DNA of 64,000 bases from Marinobacterium nitratireducens (GCF_014645375.1 NZ_BMLT01000001.1:1-64000), one strand, 5' to 3'. Positions 10,268 to 20,334 are shown, counted from the first letter of the stretch. Notes: generated from the sequence alone by a model not told the origin. Made by a program: numbers and translations.

Positions 10268-10287
10268 CGGCCCGGGCGGCCGGGCCG
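10268..10287. terminator. convergent hairpin between channel gene and phnW
   Basis: CGGCCCGG and CCGGGCCG form an 8-bp perfect stem around GCGG. It lies between two convergent genes with no other room for a terminator, but has no U tract. Confidence 0.4.
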
Positions 10288-10310
10288 TGCGTCGTCCCGC
10301 AACTGACCGC

Positions 10311-11459
10311 TCAGGCGCTGACCTGCGCCGGCGTCTCCGTCACCGTCTCGCTCCAGTAACAGGACTCGCCAATCGCCTCGATCAGGCGTGCCATGTCGGC
10401 CGGCTGGATATCGCCGATATTGCCGATGCGGAAGCAATCGGCGTCCGACACCTTGCCCGGATAGATGACAAAGCCGCGGGCCTTGAGCAGCGCGTAGAAG
10501 CGCTTGAAGCTGTAGTCCGGGGACTCCGGGCTGTAGAAGGAGGTGATGATCGGGGACATCCGGGCGTCGTCCAGCAGGGTCCTGAAGCCCAGTCGGCGCA
10601 TGCCCTCGACCAGGGTCCGGTGGTTGTCGCGGTAACGCGCGGCGCGAGCCGCGATCCCGCCTTCCTCATCCAGTTCGTTCAGTGCCTGGGCAAAGGCGCG
10701 TACCACGTGCGTCGGCGAGGTGAAGCGCCACTTGCCGTTGTTGTCTTCCATGCATGCCCACTGGTCATGCAGATCGAGGCTCAGCGAACGGGCACGGCCC
10801 CCGATCTCCGCCATGCGCTCGCGACGGGCGATAACGAAACCGAAGCCCGGCACGCCCTGGATGCATTTGTTGGCGCTGCTGATCAGGAAATCGATCTGCA
10901 GTGCGTCGATGTCCATCTCGATGCCGCCGAAGCTGCTCATGGCATCGACGATGAAGACCTTGCCGGCGGCCCTGGCAATCCGGCCCACCTGCTCGATCGG
11001 ATTGAGCATCCCGGTGGTGGTTTCGCAGTGCACAACGGCGACGTGGGTGATGGCGGGATCCTCGGCCAGCAGGCGCTGCAATGCCACCAGATCCGCGGAC
11101 GCTGTTTCACCGGCGTCGATCAGGTGGTGGGGAATGCGAAGGTACTGCGCGATCTGGGCAATGCGCCGGCCGTAGACGCCGTTGGCGACAACCGCCAGCT
11201 TGCCGTCTTCCGGGATCACCGAGCCGATGACCGATTCGACGCTGGCGGTGCCGCTGCCCTGCATCAGCACCGAGGTGTAGCCGGGGGCGGACGTGGCGAG
11301 TTCCACTAGGCGGGCGCGGACCTGCTGCACGACGTTGTTGTAGTCGTCGTCCCAGGTGCAGGCATCGGTCATCATCCTGCGCTTGACGCTGGCGGTGGTG
11401 GTCAGCGGGCCGGGCGTCAGCAGCAGGTAGGGGCTTTCGGGTAGTGCGATCGGCGTCAT
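10311..11459 (-). CDS. phnW: 2-aminoethylphosphonate:pyruvate aminotransferase
   Basis: A 382-residue PLP enzyme (family about 365-380) that moves the amino group of 2-aminoethylphosphonate to pyruvate, giving phosphonoacetaldehyde and alanine. It starts with the family signature [15 protein letters not shown], has GSGTASVES for phosphate binding, VDAMSSFGG with D172, and the PLP lysine K198 in SSANKCIQG. The start at 11457-11459 is preceded by GAGGG; an upstream extension is non-homologous. Divergent from its LysR regulator across 125 bp, which contains a candidate LysR box. The product is handled by PhnY and PhnA encoded 2 kb away. Confidence 0.95.
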   Translation of the reverse strand: MTPIALPESPYLLLTPGPLTTTASVKRRMMTDACTWDDDYNNVVQQVRARLVELATSAPGYTSVLMQGSGTASVESVIGSVIPEDGKLAVVANGVYGRRIAQIAQYLRIPHHLIDAGETASADLVALQRLLAEDPAITHVAVVHCETTTGMLNPIEQVGRIARAAGKVFIVDAMSSFGGIEMDIDALQIDFLISSANKCIQGVPGFGFVIARRERMAEIGGRARSLSLDLHDQWACMEDNNGKWRFTSPTHVVRAFAQALNELDEEGGIAARAARYRDNHRTLVEGMRRLGFRTLLDDARMSPIITSFYSPESPDYSFKRFYALLKARGFVIYPGKVSDADCFRIGNIGDIQPADMARLIEAIGESCYWSETVTETPAQVSA

Positions 11460-11542
11460 GTTTTCACCCTCGGAAGTTGGTGCCGGCGGGCCGGCGGATC
11501 GGTTTTGCGCTTCGGGAATATTTGTAATAACTTCTGAGACGT

Positions 11543-11569
11543 CGAACAAATCGATATTTCGTATTCTTG
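11543..11569 (+). promoter_or_regulatory. candidate phosphonate LysR box, site 1 (phnW/lysR)
   Basis: The core ACAAATCGATATTTCGTATT has AAT-N11-ATT dyad geometry, typical of LysR boxes. It agrees with 22 of 27 bases of the site before phnA. It starts 84 bases upstream of the phnW start codon and 16 bases before the LysR start codon. Confidence 0.6.
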
Positions 11570-11584
11570 TCATAGGAACTTTCG

Positions 11585-12469
11585 ATGAATTACGCGCAGC
11601 TCCGGGCCTTTCACGCCGTCGCCAGCCAGGGCAGTTACACCAAGGCGGCGGAAATGCTGCATGTGACCCAGCCGACACTGTCCGATCACGTCAAATCGCT
11701 CGAGGAGCGTTACGGCGTCAAGCTGTTCCGGCGACAAGGGCGTGGCGTGGTGCTCACCGGGCTCGGCCGTGCGCTGCTGGAGATCACGCGTCGCCAGTCC
11801 TACCTCGAGGCGGAAGCGGAGCAGCTGCTGTCACGCGCCCAGGGCCTGGTGACCGGCAAGATCAGCGTGACCGCGGACAGTCCCTACCTGGTGGTGCCGC
11901 TGCTGGGTGACTTCTACCGCCGCTACCCCGGCATCGAGCTGACGGTACAGTTCGGCAACAGCGAGCGCGTACTGCAGGACCTGTACGAGCTGCGCGCCGA
12001 TATCGGCCTGATGCCGGAATCCATCGACGACAGCCGGCTGCATGCGCTGGCGTACCGCAAGGACCAGATCGTCATCCTGGTGCCGCGCGGCCACGAGTGG
12101 GCGCGACGCAGCAGCATCCATTTCGAGGAGCTCAACGAGCGCAGGCTGATCTTGCGGGAAAAGGGATCCAATACCCGGGCAATTTTCGAACAGGCGATGC
12201 GCCGGCACGACATCCGCGCCGGCACGATACTGGAAATCGGCAGTCGAGAAGGCGTGCGCGAGGCGGTCGCGGCGGGCCTCGGCATCGGCCTTATCTCCGA
12301 CAGCGAGGTAGGTAACGACAGCCGCCTTCATCCCATCAGAATACGGGATGCAGCGCTCAACCTGACCGAGTACTTCGTGTGCCTGCGGGAGGCCTATCCC
12401 ATGCCGGCGGTGCGTGCCTTTTTCGAGCTCGTCGAGACGCGGGTGAATGCTCCGGCCGGAGGCTTGTGA
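11585..12469 (+). CDS. LysR-family regulator of 2-aminoethylphosphonate catabolism
   Basis: A 294-residue LysR regulator with N-terminal HTH ([20 protein letters not shown], then [20 protein letters not shown]) and a substrate-binding domain ([20 protein letters not shown] to the C-terminus). It is divergent from phnW and fits the known LysR subfamily associated with aminoethylphosphonate catabolism. ATG at 11585 follows AGGA. Four similar LysR-box sequences before phnW/lysR, phnA, the OPA permease and aepS suggest it controls the whole 10-23 kb locus. Those targets are inferred from sequence only. Confidence 0.88.
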   Translation: MNYAQLRAFHAVASQGSYTKAAEMLHVTQPTLSDHVKSLEERYGVKLFRRQGRGVVLTGLGRALLEITRRQSYLEAEAEQLLSRAQGLVTGKISVTADSPYLVVPLLGDFYRRYPGIELTVQFGNSERVLQDLYELRADIGLMPESIDDSRLHALAYRKDQIVILVPRGHEWARRSSIHFEELNERRLILREKGSNTRAIFEQAMRRHDIRAGTILEIGSREGVREAVAAGLGIGLISDSEVGNDSRLHPIRIRDAALNLTEYFVCLREAYPMPAVRAFFELVETRVNAPAGGL

Positions 12470-12515
12470 TAGGCTGGCGGACCCCTTTCCGGTTATTGGA
12501 TCCAATAGGCGCGCC

Positions 12516-13271
12516 ATGTTCGAGTCCGTTTCGCTGCAGTTACTGCTGATACTGCTGGTCAGCTTTGGCCTGGCCGGTTTCATCAAGGGGTTGGCGGGCT
12601 TCGGCATGCCGCTGGTGGCGGTGCCCGCCACGACACTGATGGCCGGTGTGCCGGTGACCACCGCGATGGCCTGGAGCCTGGTGCCGATCATGGCGACCAA
12701 CCTGCTGCAGGCGATTCAGGGGCGGATGCATCTGGCGGTGTTGCGCAGGCTTTGGCCGCTGTTCGCCGGGCTGCTGCTGACGCTGATGCTGTCGACCCGG
12801 TTGCTGGCCGAAATCAGCTCGCAGTTGCTGTCCGGGCTGGTCGGCATGATGCTGCTGTTCTCGGTTGCCGCCCAGCTGCTGCGGCCGAAACCGGTCAAGG
12901 TCCGCTGGCAGCCGTTGTATCTTGGGGCCAGCGGCGTGATCAGCGGGGCGTTGGGGGGCGTAACGTCCTTTTTCAGCTTTCCGGCGCTGCAGTCGATGCT
13001 GTCGGTGGGTATCGGCAAGGATGAGTTCATCTTCGCCGCCAGCCTGCTGCTGATGTCGGGCAGCCTGGTGATCGGCTCGGCGCTCGGCAGTCACGGTCTG
13101 ATGGTCGGCCGTGATCTGCTGGTGTCGGCGGCGGTCCTGCTTCCGGCCCTGGCCGGTCTGTGGCTCGGCCAGAGGGCCCGCAGTCGCGTTTCGGTGCAGA
13201 GCTTCCGGCGCATCGTGCTGCTGGTGCTGCTGGCGACCGGACTCGGCATGATGGCCAACAGCTGGCTGTAA
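12516..13271 (+). CDS. TauE/SafE-family (TSUP) membrane permease
   Basis: A 251-residue membrane protein with about eight hydrophobic segments and the internal-repeat pattern of TSUP permeases: GFIKGLAGFGMPLVAVP near residue 20 and GASGVISGALGGVTSFFSFP near 140. Members export or import sulfite, sulfoacetate, taurine-derived and other organic anions. It starts 46 bp after the LysR gene on the same strand and may be co-transcribed. Carriage of a phosphonate-derived anion such as phosphonoacetate or acetate is possible from context but not shown by sequence. The ATG at 12516 has only a weak ribosome binding site. Confidence 0.8.
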   Translation: MFESVSLQLLLILLVSFGLAGFIKGLAGFGMPLVAVPATTLMAGVPVTTAMAWSLVPIMATNLLQAIQGRMHLAVLRRLWPLFAGLLLTLMLSTRLLAEISSQLLSGLVGMMLLFSVAAQLLRPKPVKVRWQPLYLGASGVISGALGGVTSFFSFPALQSMLSVGIGKDEFIFAASLLLMSGSLVIGSALGSHGLMVGRDLLVSAAVLLPALAGLWLGQRARSRVSVQSFRRIVLLVLLATGLGMMANSWL

Positions 13272-13364
13272 AGGCGAGGCACTGCCGTGTCCACGGAGCG
13301 CTGGCGCGGGCGTCATTCGACCTGTCCGGCCACTCGAACATTTCCCGCTAATTCGCGAAGAACC

Positions 13365-13391
13365 ATAAAAAAGGGCGACCGGTGGTCGCCC
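13365..13391 (-). terminator. Rho-independent terminator for phnA-phnY
   Basis: Read on the minus strand, GGGCGACC, loop ACC, GGTCGCCC is followed by six T residues. It lies about 290 bases past the phnY stop, with a phnY relic in between. Confidence 0.8.
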
Positions 13392-13534
13392 CAAGGGAGC
13401 TACGAACCGGATGCGAGGCCGGTTGCGCAGTGCCGGTGACGGGACGGGGCGCCACCGGGGTAGACGGTCAAGGGCGTACAGCGCCAGGCGCAGGGCGCGG
13501 ATCACCGCGCGTCCTCTGACTCACCACTGACCGA

Positions 13535-13657
13535 TCACCTGGGCAGCGAGGAAGTCTTAAGGTTGGTGTAGTGCTTCATCGCCTCTAGCACGCCTTCCTT
13601 GTAACCCAACCCCGAATCCTTGATGCCGCCGGCTTGGGGGGACGCACATTTCGATGC
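13535..13657 (-). pseudogene. relic of a second phnY 3' end
   Basis: The minus strand encodes [18 protein letters not shown] then [13 protein letters not shown] and a stop. This is the C-terminus of PhnY with two late changes (intact gene: LKTYSLPW). Further upstream the match continues at RIEM but the region between (GGIK side) carries a several-base length change that breaks the frame. The intact phnY ends at 13679, so this is a degraded second copy of its last 40 or so codons, downstream of the stop and before the terminator. It could be the residue of an ancestral gene replaced by recombination or of a tandem duplication. Confidence 0.85.
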
Positions 13658-13678
13658 GTGCCTGTTCAAACGCTGCTC

Positions 13679-15112
13679 TTACCAGGGCAACGAATAGGTT
13701 TTCAGGTTGGTGTAGTGCTTCATCGCCTCCAGCACGCCTTCCTTGTAACCCAGCCCCGAGTCCTTGATACCTCCGAACGGAGACATTTCGATCCGGTAGC
13801 CCGGTACTTCCCAGACGTTGACGGTGCCGACCTCCAGGCCCTCGATGAAGCGGGTGATGTACTTAAGATTGTCGGTGCAGACGCCGGACGAGAGGCCGTA
13901 GGCCGTCGAATTGGAGATGCGGATCACCGCCTCGATGTCGTTCGGGCAGCGGATAATCGGGATCACCGGGCCGAAGGTTTCCTGCAGCACCACTTCGGCT
14001 TCGGGGGCGACCCGGTCGATCACGGTCGGACAGTAGAGGGCGCCTTCGCGCTGGTGACCGTGCTTGAGCTCGGCGCCGGCGGCGATGGCGTCGTCGACAC
14101 GGCGCTGAAACAGCCGCGCGGCTTCCTCGTCGATCACCGTGCCCATATCGCTGTCCGGCGACATCGGATCGCCGCAGCGTATCGCCCTGGCTTTGTCGGT
14201 GACCAGCTCGACGAAGCGGTCGGCGACCGACTCGACTACCAGGATGCGCTTGACCGCGGTGCAGCGCTGGCCGGAGTTCTTGGTGGCGCCATTGACCGCC
14301 AGGGTGGCGGCGCGCTCGAGATCCGCGTCCTCCATCACGATCAGCGGGTCGTTGCCGCCGAGCTCGAGCAGCTGGCGCTTGTAGGCGGCCTTGGCGGCGA
14401 TGTACTTGCCGATCGACACGCCGCCGGTGAAGGTGATCATGTCGGAGTATTCGCTGGTGAGCATCTCGTCGCAGATCTCGGCGGGATCGCCGGTGATGAC
14501 CGAAAACATCTCCGGCGGCAGGCCGGCTTCGTACAGCAGGTCGGCGAGCAGCAGCGCGGTCAGCGGCGTCTTTTCCGAGGGTTTCAGCACCATGCAGTTG
14601 TTGGTGGCGATGGACGGCGCGATCTTGTGCGCTACCTGGTTCAGCGGGTGGTTGAATGGCGTGATGGCGGCGATGGCGCGCAGCGGCGCGCGGGTGGTGT
14701 AGATCTTGCGCTTCTGGCCGTTGGGGGTGATATCGCAGGAGAACACCTCGGCATCGTCTTGCAGGCACAGCAGGCCCGACAGCATGAAAACGTCGTAGGC
14801 GCGTGTGACCTCGTAGCGCGAGTCCTTCTTGCTGATGCCGGCCTCGAGGGTGATCAGGTCGGAGATATCCTCCTGGTGCGCCAGCAGCAGTTCGGCGGTG
14901 CGCTGCAGGATGCGGTGGCGGTCGTAGCGGGTCAGCGTCGGCTGGTAGGCCGCGGCGGTGCGAAAGGCGGCGCGCACGTCGTCGAGCGTGGCCTTGGGCA
15001 CGGTGCCGACCAGTTCGCCGGTGAAGGGATAGCGCACTTCGATGCGGCGCTGGTTGTCGACGCGGCGACCGGCGATGCGCAGCGTTTCGTGACGCACGTT
15101 TATCGTTGTCAT
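13679..15112 (-). CDS. phnY: phosphonoacetaldehyde dehydrogenase
   Basis: A 477-residue NAD(P)-dependent aldehyde dehydrogenase of the PhnY type, oxidising phosphonoacetaldehyde to phosphonoacetate. Catalytic C284 lies in [12 protein letters not shown] and the general base E250 in [29 protein letters not shown] is the coenzyme-binding stretch and LKPSEKTPL carries the NAD(P)-site lysine. The LGGND and NHPLN variants mark the phosphonate-linked ALDH group. ATG follows AAGGAG by nine bases. It lies 57 bp downstream of phnA on the same strand, with a perfect 22-nt palindrome between them. Downstream is a degraded copy of its own 3' end. Confidence 0.95.
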   Translation of the reverse strand: MTTINVRHETLRIAGRRVDNQRRIEVRYPFTGELVGTVPKATLDDVRAAFRTAAAYQPTLTRYDRHRILQRTAELLLAHQEDISDLITLEAGISKKDSRYEVTRAYDVFMLSGLLCLQDDAEVFSCDITPNGQKRKIYTTRAPLRAIAAITPFNHPLNQVAHKIAPSIATNNCMVLKPSEKTPLTALLLADLLYEAGLPPEMFSVITGDPAEICDEMLTSEYSDMITFTGGVSIGKYIAAKAAYKRQLLELGGNDPLIVMEDADLERAATLAVNGATKNSGQRCTAVKRILVVESVADRFVELVTDKARAIRCGDPMSPDSDMGTVIDEEAARLFQRRVDDAIAAGAELKHGHQREGALYCPTVIDRVAPEAEVVLQETFGPVIPIIRCPNDIEAVIRISNSTAYGLSSGVCTDNLKYITRFIEGLEVGTVNVWEVPGYRIEMSPFGGIKDSGLGYKEGVLEAMKHYTNLKTYSLPW

Positions 15113-15128
15113 GGTTGCGGACTCCTTG

Positions 15129-15150
15129 GCGGCCGCCCCGGGGCGGCCGC
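15129..15150. other. 22-nt perfect palindrome between phnA and phnY
   Basis: GCGGCCGCCCC is followed directly by its exact complement, with no spacer. In RNA it would make a very stable intercistronic hairpin ending 16 bases before the phnY start codon. It may set relative phnA/phnY expression or protect transcript ends. Confidence 0.6.
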
Positions 15151-15169
15151 GGTGATGGCGAATGGAACC

Positions 15170-16456
<1,287 letters not shown>

Positions 16457-16507
16457 TTAGCGTGATGGTGTCGAACACGGAATTCACTGTAACCGGCGGC
16501 AAGGTAT

Positions 16508-16534
16508 CGAACCAATCGTTAGTACGTATTTTTG
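16508..16534 (+). promoter_or_regulatory. candidate phosphonate LysR box, site 2 (phnA)
   Basis: The core ACCAATCGTTAGTACGTATT has AAT-N11-ATT geometry and matches site 1 in 22 of 27 bases. It starts 82 bases before the phnA start codon, in the same relative orientation as site 1 before phnW. The rest of the 16427-16861 gap holds a terminator and no convincing gene. Confidence 0.6.
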
Positions 16535-16679
16535 GTATAGGTATGGTCGATGTAATGTCGGGCAGCGACCCCTATATTCCGCGACAGCTCAGCATAGGGA
16601 CGGTTGCCACGAGGCCATAGGGCCAGTTCTGGTCCCGATCTGGGCCCTGGCTGGGGCTCGAGGGACAGATCGCAAAAAT

Positions 16680-16709
16680 GCAAAAGGACGTCCAGGGACG
16701 TCCTTTTGC
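16680..16709. terminator. strong inverted repeat ending the OPA permease transcript
   Basis: GCAAAAGGACGTC and GACGTCCTTTTGC form a perfect 13-bp stem with a 4-nt loop. It lies about 150 bases past the permease stop and separates it from phnA, implying that phnA has its own promoter. Confidence 0.7.
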
Positions 16710-16861
16710 GGTTGGCGTCAGAGGCTGTCACTAAGCGACGCCGCACGACGATGGCGAACTAAAGTCGGTGCTGGATGCCCGTCGATAAAGCATCAGGCCG
16801 CTTTATCTCCGGCCTTCGCCAGGGCGCTCGCTACTGGCTGCGACGGCCTTTTTCGGTGCGC

Positions 16862-18199
16862 TCAGGTGGTCGCGGGTGCCGCCGGTACGCCCAGCGTATC
16901 GCCCTGCGCCGGGGCCTGGGAGTTGGGCAACAGGTGCCACAGGGGCAGCAGCAGCAGGCCTCCAATAAAGGTACAGACCGCGAAGCCGGTAAAGATGGCC
17001 TCGGTTTCGAAATAGCCCGGCAGCAGGCCCCCCAGTACGGCACCGATGGAGCCGCAGCCGTTGACGAAGCCAGTGGCGGTGCCGGCGCCCCTGCGGGTGC
17101 CGAAGTCGACCGCCGCCGAGCCGCTGATCATCGAGTCGGGCCCGTAGAGGGTGATGCCGATCAGGAACAGCATGCCAACCACCAGCGGAATGCTGCCGCT
17201 GTGCACCGCCGGAATGAAGGCGGCGAGGGTGGCGGTCAGCAGTAGCAGGCTGATGGCGCACACCGGCATACGCTTGGCGCGGAACAGCTTGTCGGAGAGG
17301 AAGCCGAGAATGATCGGTCCGAACAGGCCGGCGAACTCGAAGGCGGCCGGGATCGCCGCCGCTTCCAGCTTGGAGACGTTGTTCAGTTCCTGGTAGACGA
17401 TATAGGGCCCCCAGAGCAGGATCGCGTAGCGGGCGGGCTTTAGCAGAAAGTAGATAAGGCCGAGCAGCAGCACGATACGGTTCGACAGTACGGCCTTGAC
17501 CTCGGCCCAGCCGTGCGCCTGTTGCGGTTCGTCGAGGTCGAGCACCTCGGCCGGTTCCCGGTGATAGTCGTCAATGGCCGGCAGCCCGACATCTTCCGGC
17601 TTGTTGCGCTGGAACAGCAGGATCAGCAGTGCGACCACGCCGACGACCGCGGCGCAGGCGAAAAAGGCCAGGCGCCAGTCGTTGAAGAGGTCATAGGCGA
17701 CCCAGCCGGCAAAGGGCGTGGCGACCAGTCCGCCAAAGGCGTAGTTCGTGCACCAGAGCCCCATGACGCGGCCGCGTTCGCGGCGCGAGAAGAAGTTGCC
17801 GACGTTCTTGCACAGCGACGACCAGCCGGTCGATTGTGCCAGGCCCTGGATAAACATGAAAATGAGGAAGATCATGGCGCCGTGGAACAAGCCCATCACC
17901 ACCGCGGCGACGACGGAAGCGATCAGGCCCCCCAGCACCACGGCGCGGGTGCCGAAGCGATCCGCAAACATGCCCCACATGAACTGACCGATGGCATAGG
18001 CGATCAGGTAGGAGGCATCGATGTTCGCCATCATCTCGCGGGTCAGTTCGAAGGTACTGTCCTCCTCTATACCGATCTTCGCCACCGAGAACGCCTTGCG
18101 GGTGAAGTAAAAGGCGGCGTAGGCCAGCCAGGTGACCGCGAAGATCTGCCAGCGCCAGCGCTCGAATCTCGGGTTGCGAACCGAAAACAAACTGCTCAT
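16862..18199 (-). CDS. organophosphate:phosphate antiporter-family (OPA/MFS) permease, candidate phosphonate transporter
   Basis: A 445-residue major facilitator of the GlpT/UhpT (OPA) group with twelve hydrophobic segments. Family marks: AFYFTRKAFSVAKIGI after the first helix, GQFMWGMFADRFGTR between helices 2 and 3, QGLAQSTGWSSLCKNVGNFF near residue 120, and YGPDSMISGSAAVDFGTRRGAGTATG near 355. Start at 18197-18199 follows GAGGT. Relatives carry glycerol-3-phosphate or hexose phosphates. Here it sits between phnA and the AepSTU importer, with a LysR-box-like sequence in its promoter, so uptake of a phosphonate (2-aminoethylphosphonate or phosphonoacetate) in exchange for phosphate is likely but not proven. 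Confidence 0.85.
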   Translation of the reverse strand: MSSLFSVRNPRFERWRWQIFAVTWLAYAAFYFTRKAFSVAKIGIEEDSTFELTREMMANIDASYLIAYAIGQFMWGMFADRFGTRAVVLGGLIASVVAAVVMGLFHGAMIFLIFMFIQGLAQSTGWSSLCKNVGNFFSRRERGRVMGLWCTNYAFGGLVATPFAGWVAYDLFNDWRLAFFACAAVVGVVALLILLFQRNKPEDVGLPAIDDYHREPAEVLDLDEPQQAHGWAEVKAVLSNRIVLLLGLIYFLLKPARYAILLWGPYIVYQELNNVSKLEAAAIPAAFEFAGLFGPIILGFLSDKLFRAKRMPVCAISLLLLTATLAAFIPAVHSGSIPLVVGMLFLIGITLYGPDSMISGSAAVDFGTRRGAGTATGFVNGCGSIGAVLGGLLPGYFETEAIFTGFAVCTFIGGLLLLPLWHLLPNSQAPAQGDTLGVPAAPATT

Positions 18200-18265
18200 C
18201 TGCGTACCTCGTCTTGTTGTTTTTGTGTGATCTGGACGCACCAAACATCCGCCAACTGGCCCTTG

Positions 18266-18292
18266 ACAACAAATCGTTTGTAGAAATGGTTT
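18266..18292 (+). promoter_or_regulatory. candidate phosphonate LysR box, site 3 (OPA permease)
   Basis: The core ACAAATCGTTTGTAGAAATG matches site 2 in most positions of its left part and keeps AAT-N11-AT spacing. It begins 67 bases before the permease start codon, in the same relative orientation as the other sites. Weakest right half of the four. Confidence 0.5.
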
Positions 18293-18804
18293 TTATAGGT
18301 CATTTCTATGACACATCCACATAGTATCGAAACTTATGGGGCGTTCGGGCATTGGATGCGCCCTTCTGGGGCGTTATCGTCCCTGTGCCCGCTTCCGATC
18401 CGCTTGGATGCACAGATCTGGTGAATGCACAGACAGCGGCAGGAGGCACGTCCTTCGCCCTGTCCACCCGTCCTGTGTGCCGCAGGATTCCCGGGGCGTC
18501 CTGTATTGCCGCAGGCGACTATGCAGGTGGCGTGCCAGGACTGTCGCGATGCCTTCGTCGCGACGTCGGATAACGCGGCACGTTATTTGCCTTCATTTCC
18601 GTAACGTCGTTCCGGCGATCCCGAAGGTGGTCGCGACCGGGTGCAACGGCGCGATCGCAAAGCGTCGCAGGTGTCAGGGGGCTGTTAACGGCAATTCATC
18701 AGCGTGAAAAAGCGTCCAGGGACTGGAATTCAGCCTGGCAGTTTATACAGATACTGATTCAGAATACGGCGATCATAAAGGGTCTTCGTTTTCTGTTTTA
18801 TTCC

Positions 18805-18845
18805 GCTCGCTTTAAGATATAGAAATTTTAAGGCGGGCTTTTTGT
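18805..18845 (+). terminator. terminator-like hairpin in the aepS upstream region
   Basis: GCTCGCTTTAA (18805-18815) pairs with TTAAGGCGGGC (18828-18838) over 11 positions, two of them G-U, followed by a T-rich run. It points along the plus strand about 150 bases before aepS, where no upstream plus-strand gene is visible. It could end a small RNA or act as an attenuator if transcription starts further upstream. Confidence 0.5.
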
Positions 18846-18883
18846 TGTTTTAAATTATATGCATTCATTGATCCAGTCTATAC

Positions 18884-18910
18884 GTCGTATAAGTACATAC
18901 GATTTGTCAG
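18884..18910 (-). promoter_or_regulatory. candidate phosphonate LysR box, site 4 (aepS)
   Basis: On the minus strand the core ACAAATCGTATGTACTTATA matches the phnA site in 15 of 19 positions and keeps AAT-N11-AT spacing. It lies 87-113 bases before the aepS start codon, again oriented opposite to the gene. It overlaps the palindrome TATACGTCGTATA (18879-18891). Confidence 0.55.
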
Positions 18911-18996
18911 ATTTTTAGGGTTTTCCTACAAAATAGAAATAGCGGAAAAACACTGCGCAAAATTCATTTTTGTCACTGGCTAAAAAGGACTGAATC

Positions 18997-20043
18997 ATGA
19001 AGGTTTCCTTGGCAATCCCTGAAAAGACTGGCAATAAAAAATATGCAGCGGCACTACTGGCGGCGCTCGCCAGCCTCAGTGCCTCGGCGGAACAGGCGGA
19101 ATTGACCGTTTACACCGCGCTTGAGGCAAACGACCTGAAAAAGTATGCCGATCGTTTCAATGAGGACCACCCGGATATCAAAATAAACTGGGTGCGTGAT
19201 TCGACAGGTATTATTACGGCCAAACTGCTGGCGGAGAAAGAAAATCCCCGCGCCGATGTAATCTGGGGACTGGCCGGTACCAGTTTGCTGGTTTTGTCGG
19301 ATCAAGGCATGCTGCAACCCTACGCGCCGGTCGGTGTTGAAAAACTGGCGAAAGGCTTCCGCGATGCCAATGATCCGCCGGCCTGGACCGGCATGGATGC
19401 CTGGGTGGCCGCTCTCTGCGTCAACCGCTACGAGATGGAAAAAAACGGGCTGCCGGTACCCAAGTCGTGGAAGGATCTGCTGGATCCGGTCTACAAGGGC
19501 CATGTCATCATGCCGAACCCGGCTTCGTCCGGCACCGGATATCTGGATGTGTCGAGCTGGCTGCAGCTATTCGGAGAGGACGAGGGCTGGAAGTACATGG
19601 ACGGCCTCCACGCCAATATCAGCCGTTACACCCATTCCGGCTCGAAACCCTGCAAGCTGGCCGCCACCGGCGAGACCGCGATCGGCGTTTCCTATGCCTA
19701 CCGGGCGGCGAAGCTCAAGAACCAGGGGGCACCGCTGGACGTCGTCGTGCCCGAAGAAGGGGTCGGCTGGGAGCTGGAAGCGAGCGCTATCGTCAAGGGC
19801 ACCCATAATCTGGACGCGGCGAAAAAACTGATGGATTGGTCCGTCAGCCTCAGGGCCAATGAGCTTTACAACGAAGGCTATGCCGTCGTTGCGCTGCCCG
19901 GTGTTGCCAAACCGGTGGCGCATTTCCCCCCCGAAGTGACGGAGCGAATGATCGAGAACGACTTCAGCTGGGCGGCGGCCAACCGCGCCCGGATTCTGGA
20001 GCAATGGTCGTCCCGCTATGACGCCAAGTCCGAGGCGGAATAA
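18997..20043 (+). CDS. 2-aminoethylphosphonate ABC transporter, substrate-binding protein (AepS/PhnS2 type)
   Basis: A 348-residue periplasmic binding protein. The signal peptide (about residues 1-32, KKYAAALLAALASLSASAEQ) precedes a type-II binding fold beginning ELTVYTALEANDLKKYADRF. DVIWGLAGTSLLVL, PVPKSWKDLLDPVYKGHVIM and PNPASSGTGYLDVSSWLQLF are typical of the iron/2-aminoethylphosphonate-type group. ATG follows AAAAGGA. It opens a unit with an ABC ATPase and a fused permease, the arrangement of the AepSTU/PhnS2-T2-U2 importers, next to the phnWYA genes. An iron(III)-type substrate cannot be excluded by fold alone, but the context is clear. Confidence 0.9.
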   Translation: MKVSLAIPEKTGNKKYAAALLAALASLSASAEQAELTVYTALEANDLKKYADRFNEDHPDIKINWVRDSTGIITAKLLAEKENPRADVIWGLAGTSLLVLSDQGMLQPYAPVGVEKLAKGFRDANDPPAWTGMDAWVAALCVNRYEMEKNGLPVPKSWKDLLDPVYKGHVIMPNPASSGTGYLDVSSWLQLFGEDEGWKYMDGLHANISRYTHSGSKPCKLAATGETAIGVSYAYRAAKLKNQGAPLDVVVPEEGVGWELEASAIVKGTHNLDAAKKLMDWSVSLRANELYNEGYAVVALPGVAKPVAHFPPEVTERMIENDFSWAAANRARILEQWSSRYDAKSEAE

Positions 20044-20105
20044 TCGCTAACTCCGGACGATACCGGGGTTCTTCACATATCGTCCGGCTTTTGTCCCGAT
20101 CTTGG

Positions 20106-20244
20106 CAGGCTGTTGAAAATCTATCTGCGTTGCCGAATGCTTCGTCAAAACCAGGCTCAAAATGCTCTTTTAGTGCACTAAACTGCGCTTTTTCGCCTGT
20201 TTTTTCATTGCCTCGGCGGCCTCGAAAACGTTTTTCAGCACCCT
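20106..20244. repeat. 139-bp imperfect palindromic element between aepS and aepT
   Basis: The ends are inverted copies (CAGGCTGTTGAAAA at the left, TTTTTCAGCACCCTG at the right), and near the centre is TTTAGTGCACTAAA, a perfect 14-nt palindrome. There is no open reading frame. It looks like a non-autonomous palindromic repeat (MITE-like) that in RNA would fold into a long hairpin. Similar end sequences are familiar to me from dispersed repeats of Pseudomonas and Halomonas relatives. Its position inside an ABC operon could lower expression of the ATPase and permease relative to the binding protein. Confidence 0.65.
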
Positions 20245-20334
20245 GTTAGGGGCCGCGAATCAGTGCCGGCGGGTCGCTTTTTGCAGCCTGACTCGCGCCG
20301 GTCACAGGTTCCCTCAACAATCAGCGGAGTTACC

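Larger units (their letters stand above)
18200..18996. promoter_or_regulatory. divergent promoter region between the OPA permease and aepSTU
   Basis: No convincing gene lies in these 797 bases; short open frames at about 18.34-18.71 kb lack ribosome binding sites and any recognisable similarity. The region contains two LysR-box-like sites (18266-18292 and 18884-18910), a 13-nt palindrome, a GTCAT-TTCT-ATGAC repeat (18299-18312) and a terminator-like hairpin upstream of aepS. From 18.72 kb it becomes AT-rich. Confidence 0.6.

Noticed and set aside
16519-16746. 75-codon minus-strand frame before phnA
   Set aside because: It runs through the terminator hairpin and the candidate LysR site and has no ribosome binding site.
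18336-18707. Short plus-strand open frames (up to 123 codons) between the OPA permease and aepS
   Set aside because: No ribosome binding site, no recognisable domain, Arg/Cys-rich composition; probably chance frames in the regulatory region.
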